Shown here: in pieces, positions 1 to 6,273 of the stretch
How the letters are laid out: the number at the start of each line of letters is the position of its first letter
How positions within the stretch are numbered: position 1 is the stretch's first letter
NCBI GenBank assembly: GCA_030590525.1
Contig: JAUUYI010000020.1
Location: 1-14,207, forward strand
Length of the DNA stretch: 14,207 nucleotides
From: Sedimenticola sp.
GTDB taxonomy: Bacteria; Pseudomonadota; Gammaproteobacteria; Chromatiales; Chromatiaceae
Reading direction: 5' to 3'
The notes under the pieces: generated by a model
Database searches by the model: none
What the model was told of the DNA's origin: nothing
What the model saw: only the letters and a program-made list of their open reading frames with translations
Position numbers and translations under genes: made by a program

Positions 1-28
1 CCGTCTGACGGGGTTACATGGAGAGTAA

Positions 29-177
29 GTGGCTTCTCAATAAGTCCAGGTAAGAAAGAATCTAAAATGTAGGGTGGATCAAGCGGAGCGGATCCACCAG
101 GCTCGGAGTGCTGGTGGATCCGTCGCTACGCTCCTTGATCCACCCTACCCGTTTGCCCAGGGTTATTGAGAAGCCAC
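29..177. mobile_element. MITE-like inverted-repeat element with target duplication
   Basis: The ends are a perfect 15-bp inverted repeat, GTGGCTTCTCAATAA at 29-43 and its complement at 163-177. They are flanked directly by an 8-bp direct repeat GAGAGTAA (21-28 and 178-185), which looks like a target-site duplication. Inside is a second, imperfect palindrome (69-148) built from GTAGGGTGGATC arms and TGGTGGATCC inner arms. The element has no coding capacity, as expected of a non-autonomous miniature element moved by a transposase elsewhere in the genome. The transposase family cannot be named from this copy. The remaining sequence from 186 to 290 shows no gene; a 12-bp palindrome AGCCTATAGGCT (279-290) abuts the next start codon. 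Confidence 0.75.
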
Positions 178-290
178 GAGAGTAACGAGTCAGCATGCCT
201 GGGATTCGGCGCTGAATGGTGGCTATGGGGCAAGCTGAATAGTCGCTAAACCGCTTTAAATTTATGGAATAACAGACTAGCCTATAGGCT

Positions 291-872
291 ATGTCAGCAG
301 AATCCGCCTCTCCGCAAGATAATGAGCGTCCCCTGATTGCCGTCAGTCGCTGCCTGCTGGGAGAATCGGTGCGATATGACGGCAGCGATCGTCGGGTCGC
401 CTGGATCACTGATGTGCTCTCCGTTCACTGTGATTTTCTGCGACTCTGCCCTGAGGTCGAAGCAGGTCTTGCTGTGCCTCGCCCGGCGGTTCGGCTGGTC
501 GCCGGGGAGGGTTCCCTGAGAGCATTGGGGGTGGCTGATCCAGATCTCGATGTTACCCGGGAACTTTCGCGTTATAGCACCGGTAAGGTGGGGCTGTTAG
601 GGCGGGTGGACGGCATTATTCTCAAGGCGGGCTCCCCGAGCTGCGGCCTCACCGATACCCCCCGCTTCGATTCCAGCGGGAGAGAGATTGGATCTGGGGC
701 GGGTCTGTTCAGCCGGGTGGCAGTGGCGGTGTGGCCGGCATTGCCGGCAACGGATGAGGTGGCATTGGAAACCGAGGTGGCACGGGTTGCATTTCTAATG
801 CAGGTATTCCGCTATCGTTGCCGCCGCCATAGCCGGGCTTCGACTCAGGGTCGGGTACTGAACAACCCTTGA
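291..872 (+). CDS. DUF523 / TudS-like family protein
   Basis: This 193-residue protein belongs to the DUF523 family, whose characterised member TudS is a [4Fe-4S]-dependent thiouracil desulfurase. The three family cysteines are visible: Cys21 in SRCLLG, Cys53 in RLCPEV and Cys118 in GSPSCG, the expected ligands of the cluster. It has no signal peptide, so it should be cytoplasmic. The family core ends near residue 150; the following LPATDEV...FLMQVFRYR resembles the linker that leads into a DUF1722 domain in longer homologues, so this may be a shortened descendant of a DUF523-DUF1722 fusion. The start at 291 is the only reasonable one, because the family N-terminus begins near residue 14; its ribosome-binding site is weak. 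The last 164 bp overlap the convergent gene on the other strand. Actual substrate here is unknown. Confidence 0.85.
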   Translation: MSAESASPQDNERPLIAVSRCLLGESVRYDGSDRRVAWITDVLSVHCDFLRLCPEVEAGLAVPRPAVRLVAGEGSLRALGVADPDLDVTRELSRYSTGKVGLLGRVDGIILKAGSPSCGLTDTPRFDSSGREIGSGAGLFSRVAVAVWPALPATDEVALETEVARVAFLMQVFRYRCRRHSRASTQGRVLNNP

Positions 873-1584
873 AGAATTCTGGCTCCTCCAGCGCTTCGGT
901 GCACTTTTTGGAGGAGTAGGTCGGACGCTCCGGGGTGCGGTTCAGGGAGCGTTCCTTGCTTTCCATCTCCAATAGTTGACGGGCAGGTGCACAGGCTTCG
1001 CTTTCGGAGCACTGTCCCGCAGGCCCACAGACGAAGGCGACCAGTTTCTGGCAGCTGGTGGGTTTCTTGGAAACCTTTTTTTCGATCTCACAAAGTTTGA
1101 AAAAGGATTCGTTGGCCAGCGCTTCCCGGCATTGGGCCGCTGTCTCATCTCCACCCTTTCCACGCGCCTGCCAGGCTTCTTCCTTTTCCAGTTTCATCAG
1201 CTGCCGGGCGGGGGAGCAGGCCTCGCTGTCACTGCACTCACCGTTGAAACCGCACACCTTGATCACCAGCTCCACGCAGGGGGAGGGTGTGGAAGCCATC
1301 CTTTCTCCAATGACCTGATGGACGATAGGGGTCTGACGAGTGCTTCCGCCACCACTGGTCACGACCCCGTCGTTAACGATGATGACCGACCCGTCCTGCA
1401 GCTGATGGGTACCATCCCACAGCTGGGTCGAGCCCTTGTCCGAATAAACTGTGGCACGGTTGGTGGATGGATCGACCCTGACAACCTGCCCGTCTTCCAG
1501 GGAACCCGTCCAGTCCTGGGCGAGGAGCAGGCCGGGAAGCAGCAGGGCGAGCAGTAGCGTCAAATGATACTGTGGGCGATACAT
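709..1584 (-). CDS. Secreted protein with two six-cysteine repeats (hypothetical)
   Basis: I do not recognise the family. The protein (291 residues from this start) has a clear Sec signal peptide, a hydrophobic LLLALLLPGLLLAQ, then a region rich in Gly/Asp and short beta-like stretches to about residue 95. Two homologous repeats follow at about 103-165 and 178-241. Each has the same six-cysteine spacing, with the shared motifs CG..G.C.(E/D)SEAC.PARQL and E..FFK.C. All twelve cysteines after the signal peptide fall in these repeats, which suggests disulfide-bonded periplasmic or extracellular modules. The C-terminus is a proline-rich tail. I chose the ATG at 1584 rather than the TTG at 1590 because AGGTGA lies 6 nt upstream of it. 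The Pro-rich tail is encoded entirely opposite the end of the convergent DUF523 gene. Confidence 0.7.
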   Translation of the reverse strand: MYRPQYHLTLLLALLLPGLLLAQDWTGSLEDGQVVRVDPSTNRATVYSDKGSTQLWDGTHQLQDGSVIIVNDGVVTSGGGSTRQTPIVHQVIGERMASTPSPCVELVIKVCGFNGECSDSEACSPARQLMKLEKEEAWQARGKGGDETAAQCREALANESFFKLCEIEKKVSKKPTSCQKLVAFVCGPAGQCSESEACAPARQLLEMESKERSLNRTPERPTYSSKKCTEALEEPEFFKGCSVPDPESKPGYGGGNDSGIPALEMQPVPPRFPMPPHPLPAMPATPPLPPG

Positions 1585-1599
1585 GGGCAATCACCTATA

Positions 1600-1629
1600 A
1601 AATTATTTGCCCCCTAGGGGCTTGTGCAA
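1600..1629 (-). promoter_or_regulatory. Possible promoter of the Cys-repeat gene
   Basis: Read on the minus strand, TTGCAC (1629-1624) and TAATTT (1605-1600) are separated by 18 bp and lie just upstream of the ribosome-binding site and ATG at 1584. The spacer contains the palindrome CCCCTAGGGG (1611-1620), which could be an operator. The match to sigma-70 consensus is moderate, so this is a suggestion only. Confidence 0.35.
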
Positions 1630-2065
1630 CAATAACTTCCCATTTTGGAACAACGATCCAGTCCAGCTGGCTGGCCGGTTCATGTTCCTGACGGAACCGG
1701 CATTTCCCACATCCCTGTGGGTTACGTTGCGAAAACCGGGAAGGTAACCGATATCCCAGTGTTTACCTGCCTTGCCAGACGGGTGCCTCGATGCCCCGGA
1801 TATGGGAGCTTGTTATCGATCCCTAAGCTTACCAGAACATGAAAATGTCTGAAACTCAGTGCACTGCTTCAGGGCGATATCTCTTAATCCGTCTTCGCCA
1901 CTTGATCGCTTAATTTCCTGCATAAAGCTCAGGTTCTGGCGAGCCAATCCTGAAGAAGAGACTACCGACTGGGGAGTTGCGTGCGGGTGAACCGCATGCA
2001 CAATTCGGCGGATGGGGAGAACATAAGTCCTTCCCGACCCTTGTCTTATGGCCAGGAGCGGTCAT
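1630..2065. other. Intergenic stretch without a convincing gene
   Basis: Short reading frames here lack ribosome-binding sites and recognisable protein character. Visible structure: a 6-bp stem CCCACA/TGTGGG at 1706-1721, and a TGCGG/CCGCA hairpin with loop GTGAA around 1982-1997, followed by a G-rich then C-rich stretch to about 2040. The second part loosely recalls the tail of a degenerate group II intron or insertion sequence, but I cannot support that. No terminator with a T-tract was found. Confidence 0.5.
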
Positions 2066-2500
2066 TTATGGAAAGCTGATCGGGTTCTCCCAGCGCAGAC
2101 CTCGGAATCGCGCGAAGTCGCTATCGCAGGACACTAGAACGGCTCCATGACTGATCGCGAGCGTCGCCAGATGTGCGTCAGTGGTGAGATTGCCAGCAGT
2201 TCCTGCATCAGCCAACAGGGTGCGCAGTATCTCCCAGTGTTCATCCTTTTCTGTCACCAGATAGGTGTTGGCAAGGGAAAGCCAGGTGCTGATCTTGCTT
2301 ATGGCAGTAGCAGGTTCCAATGGGTTTGGAAAGATCTTCGGATTGGTAGTAATGCGGAGAAAGCCGAGTAGGACAACCCAAGGTAAGCCCACGGACTCGT
2401 CGCCATTGACAGTACTCTCCCACCAGTCAAGCAGTGTTTGGTGGTGCGGGGTATCCTCATTTACAACATAGAGTAAGACATTCAGGTCAATGATCTTCAC
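2066..2500 (-). CDS. vapC: PIN-domain toxin, VapC family
   Basis: A 144-residue PIN-domain protein, the toxin half of a VapBC-type toxin-antitoxin pair. VapC proteins are Mg2+-dependent RNases that cut tRNA or rRNA. The fold markers are visible: Asp5 in MKIIDLNVLLY, Asp108 in TTDAHLATLAI, and Asp126/Asp128 in SCDSDFARF. The acidic residue usually found near position 45 appears as Gly in LLGFLRITTNP, but this FLR.TTNP motif is itself typical of one VapC subfamily. The length is normal for the family. Its ATG overlaps the stop of the upstream antitoxin by 4 bp (2497-2500), the usual translational coupling. The cellular target cannot be read from sequence. Confidence 0.88.
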   Translation of the reverse strand: MKIIDLNVLLYVVNEDTPHHQTLLDWWESTVNGDESVGLPWVVLLGFLRITTNPKIFPNPLEPATAISKISTWLSLANTYLVTEKDEHWEILRTLLADAGTAGNLTTDAHLATLAISHGAVLVSCDSDFARFRGLRWENPISFP

Positions 2501-2763
2501 TTTCTCTGTGCCAGTTTTCTTAGGATCTCTCCGTCGTCGAAGTCTGCGGCGAGCGCAAGTGCTTTATCTAACTCGACGCGCGGAGTACCCATGGCAATCG
2601 TTGTCTCCTTGTACAGGCTTTTCTTTGTGCGACGCTCGCGGGAAGCTTTAATGCCTTCGCGCAGCAACCGGTTGAGCATTCGGGTTTGGGACACATTCTC
2701 ACGGTGCGCCCGCTCTTTTAGCTCCATCATCAGGTCGTCGTCGATTCTGACTGTGCTGCGCAT
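2497..2763 (-). CDS. vapB: Ribbon-helix-helix antitoxin, VapB-like
   Basis: A short DNA-binding antitoxin (88 residues from this start). The N-terminal STVRIDDDLMMELKERA followed by SQTRMLNRLLREGI is the beta-strand/helix/helix pattern of ribbon-helix-helix repressors. The C-terminal half (PRVELDKALALAADFDDGEILRKLA) would wrap around the toxin. I chose the ATG at 2763 rather than 2775 because the residues before it add nothing to the fold and the 2775 ATG lies inside the predicted -10 element. The gene precedes and overlaps the PIN toxin gene by 4 bp. As in other pairs, the antitoxin or complex probably represses its own promoter; a repeated GTGAT motif spaced 11 bp overlaps the promoter. Confidence 0.82.
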   Translation of the reverse strand: MRSTVRIDDDLMMELKERAHRENVSQTRMLNRLLREGIKASRERRTKKSLYKETTIAMGTPRVELDKALALAADFDDGEILRKLAQRK

Positions 2764-2770
2764 AAGTATC

Positions 2771-2798
2771 ACCATAGCATCACAGATCAGGCTGTCAA
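2771..2798 (-). promoter_or_regulatory. Promoter and probable operator of vapBC
   Basis: On the minus strand, a perfect TTGACA (2798-2793) is followed after 16 bp by TATGGT (2776-2771), preceded by TG one base upstream (extended -10, TGCTATGGT). A direct repeat GTGAT (2783-2779 and 2772-2768), spaced one helical turn apart, overlaps the -10 and is a plausible antitoxin binding site. Transcription would begin close to the ATG at 2763, so the mRNA may be leaderless or nearly so. Confidence 0.55.
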
Positions 2799-2828
2799 GA
2801 CATTTCCTGTTAGAACTAAGGTATTCAG

Positions 2829-2874
2829 GGGTTGCGGTAGGGGCGAAAGATAACCTCCGCCTCTACCGCAACCC
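2829..2874. repeat. 17-bp stem hairpin repeat
   Basis: The arms 2829-2845 and 2858-2874 are inverted repeats, matching at 16 of 17 positions (GGGTTGCGGTAG.GGCG), around a 12-base loop. It lies upstream of the antitoxin promoter, with no T-tract, so it is more likely a dispersed palindromic repeat than a terminator. Confidence 0.55.
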
Positions 2875-3074
2875 TTGTTACCCTCAACTGTGAGCCGCGC
2901 TGTACAGTTATTCGAAGAAGGTGCTTGAATACAAGACCTGACCCCGTTTTTTTGCAGCGCCACGCCAAAGGTTGGTTTAAGCTACCGGTGAAATAATATT
3001 TCCCTGATTACGGTCTCATTGAGTCGATCACATACATACACTGTTGTGCGTCAGGAATAAGGGGTCTGCTCCCG
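2875..3074. other. Intergenic region upstream of the PQQ-propeller gene
   Basis: No gene is visible. The stretch contains CAAGACCTGACCCCG followed by a T run (2933-2952) and, just before the next start codon, AATAAGGGGTCTGCTCCCG. These GACCCC/GGGGTC words resemble palindromic repeats common in gammaproteobacterial genomes, but they do not form a perfect inverted repeat here. AT-rich AAATAATATTT near 2990-3001 could hold a -10 element for the downstream gene. No strong promoter pair is visible. Confidence 0.35.
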
Positions 3075-4112
3075 ATGAAATATTTAATCCCTCTGTTTAT
3101 GCTACTGCTGCTGCCGGCTCTTCTGTTGGCCGCGGGGGAGGCGGTCTATCCCGCCAACCCGGTCCTCGAGGAGGATGCTTATTTCCTTGCCGGTGCTCAG
3201 GGCGTGCAACGCCTTGACCCGGATTCCGGTCGCCCTGTGTGGTGGGTGTTGAGGCAGGAGCAGATGCATGAGCCAGTATTGGGGAGGAACGCGGTGCTTA
3301 TTGGCGGGGCCAGCGGGGTGTATGCGCTCGATAAAGAAGATGGTCGTATACGCTGGCACAGGGGGTTTGCAAGCCCCGCATTCAGTCCGGTGCTGTATCG
3401 AGGGCTGCTTTATACCGTCACCCGGGATGGGTGGGTACGGGCACTTTCTCCCGAAGACGGTGCAGGGCGCTGGCAGTCACAACCGGGTGATGGCTGGCTC
3501 TATCCACCGGCAGCGGAAGGGGGGGTGCTGATCACCGGGGGTCAGATGGGTGTCGTCTGGGGGCTTGATGCAAAGACGGGTGAAGAATTATGGCGGCGCG
3601 AGGTGGGTCAGGAGCTCGTATACAGCCCTCTGGCCGTGGGAAATCATCAAGTGCTGATCACCACCTTCTCAGGGGATGTCATAAGCCTTGACAGCCGCGA
3701 TGGTCGGGAACGCTGGCGCAGCCGTTTTTCTACACCGAGCCTGAATGGATCGGTGGCCGGCGCCCTGATTTTGCTGGGTAGTATGGATGGCACACTGAGG
3801 GCTATCGAAGGGGGCACTGGTCGTTTGTTATGGCAGCAGACTCTGGCGGGCCGCCTGACAATACCGGTCACGGTGCATGAGCAGCTGTTGCTGGCGGTCA
3901 CAGAGGCGGGAGATTACAACTTTCTGCGTCTGGATACCGGCCAGCGGGTGGCGGGTGGCCTGCTGAAGGGTGATCCGGTCGGGGGTACGTTCCTGGGAAC
4001 GGATACGGCGCTGATTTTTATAGAGGGGCGAAATAACAGGGGTGTGGTTCCGGTCTTAGTAAGTGCAAATAACGTAAGTACCCGGTTAAACAGGGCCTCT
4101 CGACGGGATTAA
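3075..4112 (+). CDS. Exported PQQ-type beta-propeller repeat protein
   Basis: A 345-residue protein with a strong N-terminal signal peptide (MKYLIPLFMLLLLPALLLAAG) and no lipobox cysteine, so probably periplasmic. At least six propeller-blade motifs of the form (V/A).(A/S)LD..(D/T)G...W are visible, for example VYALDKEDGRIRWHRG, VWGLDAKTGEELWRREVG, VISLDSRDGRERWRS and LRAIEGGTGRLLWQQ. This is the PQQ-like repeat family that includes BamB and quinoprotein dehydrogenases. Nothing indicates that it binds PQQ or is an enzyme: it is shorter than the dehydrogenases and lacks their extra domains. A scaffold or assembly role is more likely. The ribosome-binding site is poor (AAGGGG about 10 nt upstream), but the start is fixed by the signal peptide. 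It lies 57 bp upstream of the P460 cytochrome gene in the same orientation and may be co-transcribed with it. Confidence 0.8.
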   Translation: MKYLIPLFMLLLLPALLLAAGEAVYPANPVLEEDAYFLAGAQGVQRLDPDSGRPVWWVLRQEQMHEPVLGRNAVLIGGASGVYALDKEDGRIRWHRGFASPAFSPVLYRGLLYTVTRDGWVRALSPEDGAGRWQSQPGDGWLYPPAAEGGVLITGGQMGVVWGLDAKTGEELWRREVGQELVYSPLAVGNHQVLITTFSGDVISLDSRDGRERWRSRFSTPSLNGSVAGALILLGSMDGTLRAIEGGTGRLLWQQTLAGRLTIPVTVHEQLLLAVTEAGDYNFLRLDTGQRVAGGLLKGDPVGGTFLGTDTALIFIEGRNNRGVVPVLVSANNVSTRLNRASRRD

Positions 4113-4169
4113 CCAGGTGCTTACCCGTTAAAAATAATTGATGACCATTAGATAAGGAGAATGAGAGTG

Positions 4170-4706
4170 ATGAGAAAAAGAATTATGGCAACGGCAGGGG
4201 CTCTGTGTATCGGTTTTACAAGTGTTGTCTCCGCCGCCCCCTTCGGTGGAACAGATGATATGGGTTATGCAGGGAAGCTCTGGTCTGCGATGGAAGGGGA
4301 TGGCCTGGTAGGCAATAATGCCATCATGTCCGCACCCTACACCGGCGTACACCCCCACGGTGCGATTCTGGACACCCTGGATGCTACCACTACCGTGGAT
4401 GGAAAGAAGAACGTCGTCATCATCAAGCGTAATTATGGTGGTCCCGGTGTCAGCAAGCAGGCCGTGGCCAACGATCCGGCCAAGTTTCTGAAGGCGATTA
4501 CCGTGATGTACAAGCGCCCCGGCTACGACCCGGAAGACAAAGACTGGTTCTGGGTAAAATTCAATCCCAAGGGTGGTGTGTTGAAGAATCCCAAAGGAAT
4601 GTCATTGGCCGGCAAGGTGGCTAAGGGTGCCGCCGAAGGGTGTATAGCCTGCCACACGGCGGCCCCTGGCGGCGATTTGGTTTTCAACCACGATAGATAT
4701 AAATGA
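4170..4706 (+). CDS. Cytochrome P460 family c-type haem protein
   Basis: A periplasmic haem protein of 178 residues from this start. It has a signal peptide ending VVSAA and one haem-binding motif, CIACH (Cys158, Cys161, His162), close to the C-terminus. The layout, with a GYDPEDKDWFWVKF core followed by GCIACHTAAPGGDLVFNHD at the end, is that of the cytochrome P460 family, whose characterised members oxidise hydroxylamine or detoxify NO. The cross-linking lysine that defines true P460 chemistry cannot be placed with confidence, so this could equally be a cytochrome c'-beta or another family member. I prefer the ATG at 4170 to the one at 4161: AAGGAGA ends at 4160, giving 9 nt spacing instead of none. 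It follows the PQQ-propeller gene and ends just before a nested inverted repeat. Confidence 0.82.
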   Translation: MRKRIMATAGALCIGFTSVVSAAPFGGTDDMGYAGKLWSAMEGDGLVGNNAIMSAPYTGVHPHGAILDTLDATTTVDGKKNVVIIKRNYGGPGVSKQAVANDPAKFLKAITVMYKRPGYDPEDKDWFWVKFNPKGGVLKNPKGMSLAGKVAKGAAEGCIACHTAAPGGDLVFNHDRYK

Positions 4707-4708
4707 AG

Positions 4709-4897
4709 CAGGACCGAGGGCCCAGGAAAAAAAGGACCAAGGATAAAGGCAGAACCTAGAGGCTCTTGCAAAACGCCCCCTCTCCCCCCGGGAGAGGGTT
4801 GGGGAGAGGGGATTTAAGAGTTTTGCAAGAGCCTCCCTAGAACCCGAGTTTAGAACGGTCTTGTCTTTTTTTCCTTGGTCCTGGGCCCTCGGTCCTG
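4709..4897. repeat. Nested inverted repeat with AGGACC heptad-type arms
   Basis: The outer arms are a perfect 18-bp inverted repeat (4709-4726 and 4880-4897; CAGGACCGAGGGCCCAGG). Each is extended by further copies of a GGACCAAGG word. A second element with its own inverted repeat sits between them (4757-4838). The arms belong to the same repeat family as the two linker segments inside the USP-PCP_red gene (10691-10746 and 10957-11037). The region fills the gap between two convergent genes, where a long hairpin could end transcription from both sides. The T-run at 4865-4872 supports termination of the plus-strand gene only weakly. Confidence 0.75.
4757..4838. mobile_element. Small inverted-repeat element (MITE-like)
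   Basis: A perfect 16-bp inverted repeat, GAGGCTCTTGCAAAAC (4759-4774) and its complement (4820-4835), encloses C-rich/G-rich blocks (CCCTCTCCC...GGGAGAGGG) that also pair. A short direct repeat AGAACC lies on each side (4751-4756 and 4839-4844) and may be a target duplication. It is non-coding. It appears to have been inserted between the two arms of the surrounding repeat. Confidence 0.6.
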
Positions 4898-4901
4898 TCT
4901 T

Positions 4902-5336
4902 TTAAAGATATTCCGGCAGTTGTTTACGGATATCCGCCGGGGTCTGCCGGGTCAGTTCCTTGGGGATATCGTCTGCGACCAGTTTCTGCAGGGCGGCTGA
5001 CATCTGTTTTCTCACGATGCCCAGGAATGCCGGGGAGGCAATGATATAGAGTTTGCCAAAGCGGCCGGCGGTGCGGGCCGATTCCAGGGTATCGCAAAGC
5101 TGGTTGGCGAAGCGAACGGCCTCTTCATGCTTGGCGTCAGATTTGCCGCCCATGTCATGACTGGTCGATCCCGGATTGTGGTCGCGTCCGGCTTTGTCAC
5201 TTACCAGATCACCCTTATGCAGCCTTGCTGCCGGATGGGCAAGTGTCTCGATCTCCTCCAAGGGTGTAGCGTTTCTGGCTGCGGTAAATATTCTGGCCCG
5301 GCTCGAGTCTGCAACTACTACCCAGGTCTTACTCAT
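4902..5336 (-). CDS. Host attachment protein family
   Basis: A 144-residue cytoplasmic protein of the family annotated 'protein required for attachment to host cells'. The signature parts are present: N-terminal WVVVADSSRARIFTA, the central LVSDKAGRDHNPG...SHDMGGKSDAKHEEA, and a C-terminal LYIIASPAFLGIVRKQM...DIPKELTRQTPADIRKQLPEYL. The length is normal. Despite the name, derived from plant-associated bacteria, the fold resembles eRF1-like or nucleotide-type domains and its biochemical role is unknown. GGGGG stands 5 nt before the ATG. The start overlaps the stop of the truncated response-regulator frame by 4 bp (5333-5336), so the two may be translationally coupled, although this junction was probably created by the deletion that removed the regulator's 3' end. 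It is the last gene of the minus-strand block. Confidence 0.85.
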   Translation of the reverse strand: MSKTWVVVADSSRARIFTAARNATPLEEIETLAHPAARLHKGDLVSDKAGRDHNPGSTSHDMGGKSDAKHEEAVRFANQLCDTLESARTAGRFGKLYIIASPAFLGIVRKQMSAALQKLVADDIPKELTRQTPADIRKQLPEYL

Positions 5337-5551
5337 ATCAACCCCCTTTGATTTAACGGATCTGCTATGAAGAATGGTGTCTGCAACGCCTTTTTCAAGC
5401 CGGAAACATTCCCGTGACTAGTATAGGGTAATATTTCCAGGCCGTCGTCAACGCTGTGGGCGACCAGGACCTCGTGTTTCTGGCTTCTCAGGTGCAACTG
5501 CAACGTACGGCAGCTCGCCAAATCGTCATCTACGATAAGAATCTTGCTCAT
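5333..5551 (-). pseudogene. Response regulator, truncated within the receiver domain
   Basis: Residues 1-41 (MSKILIVDDDLASCRTLQLH to DDGLEIL) are the first part of a normal receiver domain, including the acidic pocket VDDD. After that the reading frame runs for 31 residues with no family resemblance (PYTSHGNVSGLKK...) and stops. The phospho-acceptor aspartate, the conserved Thr/Ser and Lys, and any output domain are all missing. The frame therefore looks like a remnant left by a deletion that joined the regulator to the region in front of the host-attachment gene. Its ATG overlaps the stop of the upstream kinase by 4 bp, as expected of an original kinase-regulator operon. Within the non-homologous tail, imperfect arms (GGAAACATTCCC near 5401 and GGGTAATATTTCC near 5426) could form a hairpin at the breakpoint. 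Confidence 0.75.
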
Positions 5552-6273
5552 TTCTCTGCAACCTCATCCCTTGATCGGTTGGTCTGGGGAGTTACCGGCA
5601 GGACGATACTGACGCAGGTCCCCCTGGGTTGATTCGGTTCTATACTGATGGTGGCCCGGTGCTGATCGAGAATACGCCTGACAATGGCCAGGCCGAGACC
5701 GGTATCTTTGGAGCGGGTGGTAAAGAAGGGTTCGAATATACGCTCCCTCTCATCTTCGCTGATGCCACTGCCGTTGTCACAGATCTCGACTCGGATGCCG
5801 GTACCCGCCTGGCCCAGTTCCACCATGGTATCGATGGAAACCTGCGGATTCTCCACTTTATCGATGGCCTGCAGCGCATTACTGATCAGGTTGGAGAACA
5901 CCTGGCGCAGCTTTGTTGCATCCCCGTACAGCGTGGGGAGCCCCGGGTGGTAGTGGCTGGTGAGGAACTCCTGGCTGATCCGGCTGGTCCCCGTCACTGT
6001 GGCCGCATCGAGCAGACCTCGCAGTTGCAGGTGTTCGGCCAGGAACATCAGGTCGCTGACCACGGTCCTGATGTCGCTGTTGATGGTGCGCCTGGCGAGA
6101 CCTACATTGAGAAATTCGCTGGCTTCCCGGGTGCTGCGCTCGGCGCTGTAGCTGGTGTAGTAGTGGAGTGAGCCGACCACCGCCAGCACCAGGCACAGAG
6201 GCAGAAATATTCCAAGGAACCCCTTGAACAGGCCCATCCGGGAGAGCGGAGGTGGCGGCGCTGTTATCGGCAT
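5548..6273 (-). pseudogene. Sensor histidine kinase with internal deletion (no DHp domain)
   Basis: The N-terminus has a membrane segment (about 17-37) followed by the start of an extracytoplasmic sensor (ASEFLNVGLARRTINSDIR, then VVSDLMFLAEHLQL). Around residues 104-112 the sequence jumps to the start of a HATPase domain: YGDATKLRQVFSNLISNALQAI (N-box), DNGSGIS (G1), EPFFTTRSKDTGLGLAIV (F/G2) and PRGTC (G3), ending normally. The rest of the sensor, the second membrane segment and the HisKA domain with the phospho-accepting histidine are missing, although the join is in frame. As written it cannot autophosphorylate conventionally, and its ATP-binding domain would be on the wrong side of the membrane. 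With the truncated partner next to it, decay is the simplest reading. The start at 6273 overlaps the upstream gene by 10 bp; Met13 (6237) is an alternative. Confidence 0.7.

Noticed and set aside
62..409. Minus-strand frame at the left end
   Set aside because: It consists mainly of translated MITE palindrome and antisense DUF523 sequence.
976..1557. A 193-residue plus-strand frame opposite the Cys-repeat gene
   Set aside because: The minus-strand frame has a signal peptide, a ribosome-binding site and an internal cysteine repeat; the plus-strand frame has none of these.
1690..1760. Possible riboswitch resembling the c-di-GMP (GEMM) type
   Set aside because: A few words such as GGTAACCGAT recall the consensus, but the paired stems and the conserved core do not line up, and no gene starts downstream on that strand.
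1645..1842. 65-residue plus-strand frame in the intergenic region
   Set aside because: It has no ribosome-binding site and no protein-like pattern.
4709..4897. CRISPR-like repeats
   Set aside because: The repeats are inverted and nested, without regular spacers; no cas-like gene is present.
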